Source of the DNA: Hofstenia miamia
Lineage: Eukaryota > Xenacoelomorpha > Acoela
Assembly (NCBI GenBank): GCA_004352715.1
Contig: SCFE01000013.1
Location: forward strand, 1,757,464 to 1,821,463
Direction of reading: 5' to 3'
Length of the DNA stretch: 64,000 nt
Part shown: positions 29,001 to 41,000 of the stretch, piece by piece
Position numbering within the stretch: the stretch's first letter is position 1
Layout of the letters: each line of letters starts with the position of its first letter
Notes under the pieces: model-generated
Database searches by the model: none
The model's input: the letters and a program-made list of their open reading frames with translations, nothing else
Told to the model about the DNA's origin: nothing
Position numbers and translations under genes: made by a program

Positions 29001-32000
29001 GGTACACTGTGTAGAAGAGATAATGTCTAACACAAAATCATTGTTAGTATGGACCTCCTCACGCCTGGGTCACTGAATTGAGCCGGCTTGACTTAGAGTC
29101 TACCAATGTCTGTCATCTGTGAGTCATCTCCGGGTGCTGGTGTCAGACATTTATAATACACGCAATCAGTCTTTTGTTGTATGGTTGGCCTTAGCGGGTG
29201 ATATTTCAAGAATATCCACATGTTTGCAATTCATCAAAGCTTTGGAATTTTGTACTATAATACCACCATAAGGCAAGAGACAAATGTTATTATCAAATGA
29301 GAATTTCATCACAGATTTTGCTGTGTGGCAGAAAGCTTAAAAGATTCCATCCCCATTGTGATGCCATTCTCGTATCTGAGACAACATTCTGTAATGAAAG
29401 ACTTCTTTGTAATAATACTGACGCATTGCACTATTGACTATGTACATTCATTTAGCTATCTTATACGAAATCATGCTCCATATGAGGCCACATGGTCATA
29501 TAGATGCTTAGTAGTGGGGATGGTCAGAATGGAATCTCTCATGAGGTCGGGCCCGAACAGTTTTTGTTATCAGGACAAAAGTTGTAATGTGTACTCATCA
29601 CTAAATATGACTAATGAAGTGTTAAGATAACAGAAAGTAACTTTAAAGGCTCTAGCTACCAATCGTAGTGCTGGTATGCCTAAGTAAGTCGTCTCTTTTC
29701 TATTTTTTGTGATTTCACCAATACCCCACATTAGCTCCACTCCCATTGCTGTTTGGATGATTTCCTACTGTTCTTTTTCATCATCTGTACCAAGTACCGG
29801 TCAATTTGGTAATTATGCATCCTCTTTCTCCATCCGTTTCTTGATGCCCGCTAGGCAAATTTGTGAAATTCTTGTAATGCTTGTCCTTTGGGTACACTCT
29901 CTTACGCGTTGATACATCACATCGCTTCGTTCCCCATTTTCAAACAAAGACCTGTGGCAATATTGTTTCCGTTTTATTTTGCTGGTTCAAAGAATTCTGC
30001 TATTATCTCTTGTCAATTCATTGTTTATGTTCATCGGATTGAAATGTATATAAATTTATAGAAAATCTCAATAGGACTTTAATTTAATATACGTATTTGA
30101 ATTATTAACACTTTGCGACATACAATTTTGTTGACTAATTTTATCACTGATTTTAGATATATTTGGGATGTGAATTTCGAATTTGAATGTAATTTTACCA
30201 CACAAAGCCATACTTTTTGAGTAATTTCTATTCTAAATTTATTAAAAGTCTACATATCATTACATTGTTGAGTTAATGTCTATGACTATATGCGGCATTC
30301 GGATTTTGAAATTTAACTGTTTATCCTACTCATTTCCAACAATAGTTCATTAACCTCAATTTCGCTTTCGTGATGTCACATTGGGTATTATGATACGGAA
30401 AGAAATGTATTGACATACTTTTATGCTCCTTGCGTACTACATTTCAAAAATTCTCTGTTTATAACAATATTATTCATATCTTCCTGGCAAATATCATGGC
30501 TTAGTATAAATGCAAGACTTGTTTGAATTTTTGTGACATTTGTAGATATTATATTCTGAAAATCAACTCATTGCAAATACTGTATAGTGGGGAAGCAAAT
30601 GAAGTATTGAATGCTTTTGGATATTTGCTCCTGACACCCAAGTAATATATTCCGTCAGCCATATTATGTTATATTGTTAATTGCTATCTAATTGAAGATC
30701 AACAGCCTTTGCCATCATTTATTATTCATGTTCGCCTGAATTGAGAAACCACCGTTATTTTTATCTTTAGGTTTATATCCTGCTAACAACTCATCTCGTG
30801 AACCTGTACATTCCAGCATTGACTCCAATACTTAAATGTCCTTATATTAAAGTACATATGTATATCCTTCAAAAAATTTTCAACAAAGACGTGAGCCAAT
30901 CTGATAAAGAATTTTCTATTATAAATTCTCAGGATCTGCATTATTATTCTCAAAAGGATTTGCTAAATTAAACAAATGGGATTTTGTTGGTGATGTCTAC
31001 TAAACTTGCTTGTCAATTTACGTCAGAAATTGAGGCTCGAAAGGGACGTGTAGCATAAAATTTAGTTATTTCAAAAATTTAGAAATTTCGAAAATTGAAA
31101 GCCATTGATGCAAAATTATTGCTATGAATCACATGTAGACTCGTTTTGGTTCCTATGTATTTTCGAATTTGCGTTCAGATTGGTTTTATTTCTGCGCCTC
31201 TTGTTTCCAAGTTAGCGTAGCAATATATTGTATAGGAGCCTTGAATATATTAATTCTACTATCAATGGATGCATTGAAGCTCTCATTCCATACTACATAA
31301 GTTTTTTGATGAAACCCGTTGCACCTGCCGTAATCTGCGAAGCTTCTAGTAATATCAGAAAGAAAATAGTATCTAAGTGGGTTAAAAAACAAATGATTTC
31401 TTTTCATTTATAAAATATCAATGTACAATTGAACATTTAATTGGTTGTTTATATCCATTTGAGTTAATTTTGTACAAATATTTAGATAGGTCTGCGGCAA
31501 GATTTAAGGTAGATCCAAAAGTCTCCCAGTTTTTTTCGCTTTCCCAAACCCTCATAACGACATGCGAATTACTTCTTCGATTTATAAGAGAAGTAGCTTA
31601 ACGGAAACGTTTACACGCCAAATTCCCATATTATACTTTCTATCACGAATGATTGTTTAACTGACCTCGTTTTATTCGGCACACTCTTTTCGACAGCTTG
31701 AACAAGACTTGTGCTATAGTAATTGTTAAAATCAATTACATATTTCAAATACTCACCCGCCTCCATGTTGTATTATTTCATCGCAATTTTTTACATTCAC
31801 TCCTTGATTTTGAGATATTTTCTTCGGTCTTCGTAGAATTCATTTTTTATGTTTATTGTCAAATTTCTATGTATGTTTGCCTTCATCCATTAACCTTTGT
31901 CTGTTGGTAGACTTATGCTATTTCTTTTACTGAGCTTAGCAATATTTTCGCAAAAAAGGAATCATAAGTAACTTTGTAAAATGAAATTGCTACATTTTGT

Positions 32001-35000
32001 CGTTGAGAAGAATTATAACGTTGAGCGTTAGATTACTGTGAAATTTGAACATTTCAGCGCCAAGAACTGCAAAAATTTGGAATTTGTGAACGCCTACGTT
32101 TATTAGTTTAAGAATAAATTGTTAGTCAATGTGAATATGCATATTATGCGAAACAACGACTATATTACATTATATGTTCATTTAAATATATTATGTGGTT
32201 TCTAAAAATGAATCGCGCCAACTGCATGTTTTCGGTGTTTGTCACCAATAGGGAATTTTTTGCTTTTATTGCAAATTTTTGCTTCTTTTTATCATTATAA
32301 ATATTTATTTTGTGTGATCGCTGCAGTTATCGGTAATGGGATCTAGCCCAATGAGAGTGGAATGAGAACTTTGGATATGACCGGGATCAAATCCAATAAG
32401 AATGAAAATAAGTCTGATGTCACAGAAATATAATTTGTAAATAATGACATAGGGATACTTTGTGGCGTACAGACGGGGAGGCCAGGGGGCCATGGCCACC
32501 CCGTTGCCCCCCTCACTAAAAAATTGGTTTGAATGACTTTTGATTTTCATACCAATTGACTCTAAATCAATAATGTTCATTTAATATATCCGAGGTCTTT
32601 GAAGGAATTTAGTGATTGACATGTTGTTCATCATTATAACGTAGGGTAGGCAGGGGCACGGACCCAGTCAGAGATGGAATCGGATCCAACATTTTAAGAT
32701 CCTATTCGAATTTTTAAAAAAATTAGTTTTCTATCCAATCCGAAAAGGATCCGATTTTAAATAAGTATTTTAACAATAAATACACATGCATTTAAAAAAT
32801 ATTTGTTTTTTAATGCAAATAGAAAATTTTAAGTGCTTCAACAGTATCTTGAGTTAAAAAATGGACACATACTCACGAAATATTGCACGCAAATCAACTT
32901 ATTTGTAAGCTTTGTTCTAATCTAGTCCCTAAAATTATTATCAACTATAATCTTAATATATTTATAGATTTAAATAGTTGAGTTTCTTGTAGTATTACCG
33001 CCCGTATTACCTTTTTATGTCAAAATTCAAAAATAACAATTTTGCAATGTCACTATGAATTAATGTTTTTTTAAATAAAATTTGAGATTTAAATATAAAT
33101 TTTGTAGTTTACTGAAATTGGATACTAAATTGAATTAATAATTTTAAATTATATAACAGCAACACTTGTTTTATTTGATGTATTGGGCTTTGATTTTCGA
33201 ATGCATAAATTACAAATGCTCGTTTCAATGGTAGGCGATAAATACGCGAGCAGGGAATTGTGAAGATTTGTAAAAACGTCTTTGATTTCCTTCGCTCCAG
33301 ACTTGTATATTACCAATTAAAAAGAAACTGCTTTGAGCAAAGGCGGTCTGTTTAAAACGAAAAGTCATTTGGCAAAGGCATTATTTCTTTCAAAATTTTG
33401 AAAATAGAATTTATTCCCTCCCTCATTGGTGGATTCTTTTTCCAATCGAGCGATGACCGCTGGAGCCAGTGTAAAACACTGACTCACATTTCTTTTCTAT
33501 TTAATTTGATTTCTGCACTTGAAACTAACTATGAATTCTGAACATTTAATTTTCTTTCAGCTCATTTAGAGAAACTCTTAATTATTGTTTCTAAGTTGTA
33601 AGGCATTATATCCCCTCTTCAAGTACAACGTTCCAATCAGTAAATGTCAACATTTAAATATAATTCATATTTCTTTGATGCTTTTTATGTAGGCTTCCGC
33701 ATCTAATATTTTCCTTTAATATAGGGGCGTCATCTACACAGACTGTTAAAAATGTTACTCATTAGCGGTTAAACCCCATAGACTTAAAATTTTAAAAGTG
33801 TGCTACTTGTCGACCTACTATCATTCTTAGAAGATGCTTTTAAAAGGAAAGTGCGTTCATAATTAAATCTAAGATATTCTTGGCATTTCTAAGTTATTTT
33901 TTTTAGAGTTATGTTACTGTGATATTGTAAGAAATGGAAAACAAAATTCTTTCTTTTGGCTACAGTATATTTACATGTAAGTTTTTAAATGAAAACAATC
34001 TCTCGCCCATTTTTGTTAAAAATTCTATTTTTAAAAAATCAAAATCAATGTTTTTGCATGTTTTATAAAATAAAAATCGCAATTAAGTTTTCAGGGTGAA
34101 TTTTGCACAATAATCTATTATTTTAAAATTCATTCATAAACAGTTTTGTTTGCGGAGGGCAATTTGAAAAATAATTATTTGTTTCAATTTATTTTTGACT
34201 TGCAGCATTGACATAGTCTTAATGTGGTTTTTTAATATAAAGGCTAACCTTTTGTTGGAGTCGTTATATTTTTGTAAATTATTGCTTTCAAATCCAGTTA
34301 GATACTAATCAAAGTAACTTTTTAGAGAAAGATTAATATACAGGTTTGTCTCACAATGCTCTTGACGTCTTTTAACATTACTAATTTTTTCTTTTTACAA
34401 ATATTTACTCAACTAACTCTTTATGGTAAGTGTTTACCAGTCAGACTTCGATACTAGTGATTGAAAACAATTTTGGCGAATTTGATTATAAAATCTATAA
34501 GCATTCGGATGTCAAGCAACTTTTGATTTAACCAAGAACAACTTGACTAATTTTAAGTTTATCCCACTAACACATAGTGTCACTGCAACGAGGATAATAT
34601 ATATGTAACCATGTCATTTTTTATATATTTTAATTTTAACAAATTTGTTTTGTAAACATTTACCAAATTTTACAGTACATTGGTTTGCTGAACATATAGT
34701 CCCTACTGTTTATACAATCCAGACAGTTCTGGGGCTAGCATTTGCCAACTCAAACAAGCTTCGTTCTTAGTTGGTTAAATATGTATTTTATTCATTATGC
34801 GGTAAAGCTAAGTTGGAATCGGTTCGGTTTCGGGTACAAAATCCTAGAAAAATCTTGTACTTCAAATTGTCCGAAAAAAGCCTTTATTGAATTTATTTTT
34901 TTATTGATGGTGTTTGCTTGGCTGATTTCTTGGGAAACAGGTCTTTATTAGCGCAGCTAATTTACACTTGATATTAATGCTGGCGCATTCAAAATAACAA

Positions 35001-38000
35001 TAGCGAACTTATGCTGTCCTGCATTTCGGGTAAGATGCTATGCTATGCATTTTAAGAAATTTCTGGTGCATTCGGTTTCGGGTGCGCGTTTAAAAAATCG
35101 GTTCGGTTTCGGTTCCAAATTCTGTACCCGATTTCAACTGCAGCGGTAAGAATGTCGCGAAATTTTGCGTTGAAAATTTGTTTAATCTATTATTACTTGA
35201 ATGTCTTTTAAATAAGTCATATTTTTAGCTTTGTGATTCTTTGAAAATCGGAATGTCGATCCTAATTTTATGTATTAACAGATTCTATCATTTCTATTTA
35301 ACAAAAAAATATTTTGAATTTTTGCATGTCGAATTGTGGAGACATAAGTTCTTAAAACCAATGCTTTAATTGAAATGTAGAACGCTGTTTAATCTTTAAA
35401 ATGTCGAAATATTTTTGGTGCCTAGCAGCCGATTATCGACGTGATTCTTAAGAATTTCAGAATTGAATCTCAACGATTCCATCTTGCAATTAGTAGTTTA
35501 GAAGTTTTGAGCAATTGTAAAATGCATGTTAACTTAAGGGGAGGGTACTGTAATAAACCTATCTTGTGCAGATTTATAATATTTTGAGTAGCTTCCTACA
35601 TTGAAGACTAGCTCACATGCGAGAAATTTTTTGACATTTATGTTGACTTCAAATTTGCTAATGTAGCCCTCTAGCGGCAATTTTATGACAAGAATGTGTT
35701 ATGTTTTGAAATATTAACTAGATATGTAATTTTTTTACTTTTTTTATACATCAAATGATGCTAAATGTACTCATTGAGAAATTCATTGACGCTTTTTTCA
35801 TTTAAAAAATTTTCCAATAATTGGTTGAATATTTTGTAATTCTAGAAGAAGAAATTACTCTTTTTTCACAAAAATTTGTTTAGTTATTCTATGGTTATGG
35901 CCCTTAGGATTTACATTTCATAAAAATACTCAATTATTGTTTCAATCACACTGTTTTGCAATTGTGGTGTAATTTTTTTCTCATTTTGATTGTTATTTAT
36001 AAAGCAGTAGTTTTAAATTTAAAAAATTGTGGGATTCAAAAAAACAAATAATGTGTTTCAAATGTTGAAAATTGTGTGCTAACATGTTTTAAAAATTGTA
36101 ATTTATTGTTGTAATGAATTATTTACTCATTTTAATAGGGAAATCACATCACAAATAATGTTTTTTCGGTTTTTCATTATTAAATTGTGCAAAATTTTAG
36201 AATGACAACGATTGTCATTTGAAAATATACTAAAGCAGAACATAGGGAAGTAAGTTTCTTATTGCAAATTAACAAAACAAATTTTAATAAAAATAGGTTT
36301 CATCAACATAATACTAAAATTTGATGAATCTTTGTTTGTCGTTTCCAAATGACAACAACTGTGGTCAAATATAAAATGTATTATCAATAATAATTTTGTG
36401 TCAATACTATTTTGTCTATTCTAGTACCTCTGCATATAACAGATAAAATCTTTGCATATTTGCATTGTTATTATTAAGAAAATGTAATTGCACTTAAAAT
36501 GCCCACGATTGTTGTCAACCTTCGAGTGCATTAAATATTAATTGCTGGTATATGCAAAATTATTAATCTTCATGAAAGAATATTGCTGTATTACTAATAT
36601 TTTGCATTATTAAATTCTAATCAAATAAAACAATATATTTACATTGCAATGACAACAATTGTTGTCAAGTTCATTTTTTTCATAAAAAATTTGCTAGAAT
36701 GCTCCATAAGAATAATTGTCTAAATCTGAATGTTCCAACTTTTGTCGTTTTGATTTTTTTTTAAACTAGACTGACTTCTTCTTTGATTTTTTTGTTATTC
36801 GATCATTGAAATTTTCATCTGGACGTAGATTCAATTTTTCTAATAGCAGTTTCTCTGCACAAGCTCCAACATTGTGAGTCACAACATACGCAGTATAAAA
36901 CTTTAAAGTGTTTAAACCAACAAATTTTCCTTTGTTACACAAGTGCCAAAGTTTTGAATGCAAAGATTCATTTTGGTTTTGTGTACCTCCAGGTGCACAT
37001 CGGATAAGAAGTTCAGAAGCAGTGACCCTTTTATATAGTGGAAATATGTGCTTCAAATTGTCAGGTTGAACATAGCTATGATCACCATTGACATATTTAC
37101 ACCATTTATCTGTTGGACAAAACTGATGTCTCTCCTTGTTACACGCTAGGATTTATGGTGATAAATACCAGGGAAAACCTCTTTCTTTACAGTTTGAATA
37201 GCCTAAAATTTTTCATAACAATAAGGCAAAAAACCTTAGAAAAAACCTCTTCTAGCTTTTTTTGTATTGCAATAATAGCTTGATAACTTAATGCATACTG
37301 CAGTTGTTAGGCCTCCTCTGCCCCCTAAACCATACTTTTTTCTAGCTGGATCAAGACCAGAAAAAATTCGCTTTGATACATGGTTCAAACATTCTATTTT
37401 TGATATGATTACATTGTCATCAGAATATGGCGAGGCATTTAACAATGTTTTCATAGTTGAGCTGTCTCCATCAGAAATTACACTCTTATAAATTAGTCCA
37501 TGTTTTTCTATTGAACGTGAAAACAGTTTTACAGCAATGTGTGATTCCATGCTACTGCTCGATCCTTTATAATTTATTGCACAATCATGTTCTTCAGAGT
37601 TCGCATTTCTTGAACAAATATTACAATATTTTGAACAAATATAGTAATCTAAAACACATCCTGTTTCCGCAGACATCACAAACCCAATGCCATATTTTGA
37701 CGCATGTCCTCTACGCATCCACGTACCATCATATGACACAGTTATTTGTTAATCAAGTTCTCTTTTTGCACTCTCAATTAATATGTTTTCACAAAGTTCT
37801 GTCGCAGCTGTAGATAGTGAAATTATATGATCATTCCATGTCGATTTTGAAACAGGATCGTTTAGTCCACATATACGTGAAAAAGTATTAGCTTGAGCAT
37901 GAAAACAACCAGCAATAAGCCAACCAGGTGTAGCTCGCAAGTTAATATCATTTTTTTCCTCCACGTCCTAAACTAAACACTTTATCAGAACTTGAAAACT

Positions 38001-41000
38001 TTTGTGAAAACCACAACTTTGCTTGCATGAAATTTGAAATTCTGTTTCATAACCATGCTTTGTTTCATTGAAATCCAGAGATCCTTTCTCATTGCATTTG
38101 TGATTTTCTTCCAAAATATTGTGTAGCACTTCTGTGGATATCAAGCAATATCCTTTACTTGCAAATTGGACATCAATTCTAGAACTTGATAAACGTGAAG
38201 TTGATTCATTTGCAATATTTTGCTTTTGTACTCCTCTAAAGTGCTTCTTTCGAGGCATAACTAAAAAATTTACAAGTAGGTAGCCATATGTAAATGTTTA
38301 AATGTCTACATTATTTAAATAGTATGCATTACCAATTATAGATTGACCACAACTCATTTAGAAAATATATTGAAAACCCAGACAGTAAACTAAAAATTGT
38401 CCATCAAAATTGTTATCACTGTTTCCTCATTTTTTGTTTTTTAACCAGTCTTTTATAAAATTCTTCTGTGTGATAAATTTTAAAACAATTTACTGGGTGT
38501 AAAGCTGGTTGAGAGGGACATGTCTCACAGGTAAAACGGGTAGTATTTCTGTATTGACTGCCCAAAGAACGATCTGAACATACCGCACAGCATCGTGGTA
38601 AATGATTGTAACCAGAATAGTGCTGATTTGGTGCATCCAACCGTGTTCGCTTTGCTCGGGGTGGCGAACCATGTGGATGTTTACGAGTTGCCATTCGTAC
38701 ATTTGCAGGATTTTTTTCAGTTTCTGCAGGCAAATTATTGTCACCAATCAACCCAGCTTCCATAAAAATCCCTTCCATATCACTAGTATTACTTTCATGG
38801 GCCTGTTGGTTATTATCAGCTGCATTATCCTCATTTTGAGAAACAATTTGACCTCTCCATGACTTTCCCCATAAAATATCTTTGCCTTTTAAACTAGAAC
38901 AAAATAAATCTTTTTTGGAAACTACATTTCCCATTCTATCAAAAAGTCGCATTTTGCTAAAGATTCTTTAATTGTACCAGTCCAACTACAGTCGTGAAGC
39001 CATTTCACTTTTAGCTCTTCAGCACTCACTATTTCGCAATCTTTGAGAGAAACCTTTTCAATTTTCATGTTTTTTCTCCATCTAACATAAACAATGCACA
39101 TATCTAAAATATATCTTTTGATTAATATCAAGTAATATCAGATACCAACAATTGTTGCCTATCACAAAATATAAACGGTATGTAAGCATATACTATCATT
39201 GTGATTACAAGTACCACGAAGTAAGAATGCGTAGGTAACTTAAGGGGGTACCCCCACAGAAAATCAATTTTCTCAGATTTGAGGTTATGGAAAAAAATAA
39301 TGGTATGCATGTAATAACCGAAGGTTGTAACGTTGAAAAAATAAAATTTCGGAGGAATCGGAAATTTGGTTGTCATGGGAACTTAATACAAAGGAAATAA
39401 TAGAATATACTTTGTGGCAAATTTTTTCAGGAAATGTGAATCATTTCTATAGGCAAACCATATATCATATTAAAGCTAATTAGGGGCCCTATGCAACAAC
39501 AGAGAGATTTTGTGCAATTTATGAAATGATAAGTAGTAGCATGCTTAAATTTGCATTTTTAATTAGTACTCAGCTCATTAAATATACGTAAACCAATTTT
39601 CTACAAAATTAATGACATAAAATAAAAAATCTTTCTGTAGTTGCATAGAACAATGGGTGTACTATATACATGCCAAATTTGATGTTGGTACTCTTTTCCT
39701 TCTTGAGGATTTTTTTTGCCAAAAATATGCAAAATGCAAGAAAATGATAAGTGGAGAAAAACACAGTTAAAGTGCGACTATTTCCTAAAATCCACCAGAT
39801 TGATATGTTCTTTTCACATTTTTCATGAAATTTGGATGTATTTTCTGAAAAATTATTTTGGATATGTTTAAAAAAGTATTTTGACTAAATTTAATACATA
39901 AATAAAATGTTACAATTTATAGTATTTTGGCAAATTTTCTGTGGGGGTACCCCCTTAAGCTGTTCTATTCAACTTATTGCTATCAAATGACTTAATTGTG
40001 GTTTACCAATGAATGTCGGCATTGTTGAAACAATGGTAAGTACCAATCAATGAGGATGAATGTTTTTACTCATGGAAATCATGCTATGATGGAGAAACAA
40101 AATTTCGACAGATTAAAGCCAACAATCATTGCCAAACATCAATAATTTAATAAAAATTTATCATTTTTGTTTATAATATATAGAGCAATTTACCAATTAT
40201 TTGAATTATTGTTTGTAAGAATTTGATTATATTTTATGTGATTCTAAAACACCTTGTATTTAAAATGCCAACAATCGTTGGTTATGTGGGTATTTGGGTG
40301 TTTATATTCATTTAAAGCATTTTTTATAGCACTACCTATTTAATGATAGTTATACAATTTCTATAGGCTCATTTACAGAAAAGTGAAAATTTGATAAAAA
40401 ATTACAGTACCCTCTTCTTAAAATCAAGCAGTGGATTTCAGTAATTATGGTATGGATTGATGGAAAGAATTGGGGCATATGCATATAGTATGCTGTAGCT
40501 GTCAGTTTTATGTTTTTGATTTTCTATCGAGGAAAACACTGACATTACTTTTCATTTATTAGTTAAATTTTACATTAACTTCTTTGCATTCAATTATGTA
40601 TACCTTAATTATATATAATGTCTACATATTTACTACAAAATCATTTCATTTGTGTCTTTCATTTGACTGGTATTTCACCTCATCTACAGTTTCAACGATT
40701 TTTATATTCAGTAACTAAATTGTGTTTGAAGTATTTGTCATTTCCTAACGGAAAATTTATTATATTTACTAATAAATTGATGCATTTCATGCATTTTCCG
40801 TTTCCATCGTATTTTGGTGCAATCTCCATGCATAAGTAATGATTAAGTATCATAGTTCAAATTTCAAGTTCTAGATGTGATAAAATATTTTCAGGAATTT
40901 GTTTGAGCCATGTTTTCGAATTGCAACTAAAGTTAAAGTTCTAATTTTTGTGAAACCTTATTTATTTAGGAGCTTTGACTGTGCTTTGGTTTCTCTCATT

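Larger units (their letters stand above)
35538..40417 (-). mobile_element. Kolobok-like DNA transposon, 4880 bp, intact ends
   Basis: The left terminus GGGGAGGGTACTGTAAT (35538) and right terminus ATTACAGTACCCTCTTC (to 40417) form a 17-bp inverted repeat with two mismatches. Perfect TTAA duplications flank it (35534-35537 and 40418-40421). TTAA targets plus ends starting with purines and GGG fit the Kolobok superfamily. Inside on the minus strand are a Mutator/Kolobok-type transposase (36766-38258) and a second ORF with a zinc ribbon (38416-39131). A smaller TTAA element is nested at 39244-39954. Near-palindromic sites of the type TGACAACAATTGTTGTCA occur on both flanks. The whole unit sits in the last 5.4 kb of synaptogyrin intron 3. 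Confidence 0.82.

Noticed and set aside
29325-29912. Two plus-strand ORFs (101 and 67 codons)
   Set aside because: No family pattern in this direction; the minus strand shows weak Tc1-like blocks instead.
32305-32580. 91-codon minus ORF with Pro/Gly-rich centre
   Set aside because: The centre is the translated G-rich end of a hAT-like scrap; not a gene.
37291-37813. Plus-strand ORFs of 66 and 118 codons
   Set aside because: Antisense shadows of the Kolobok-like transposase on the minus strand.
38490-38862. Extra ORFs on both strands over the zinc-ribbon ORF
   Set aside because: Other-frame shadows; the Cys pattern and family match are only in the 38416-38952 frame.
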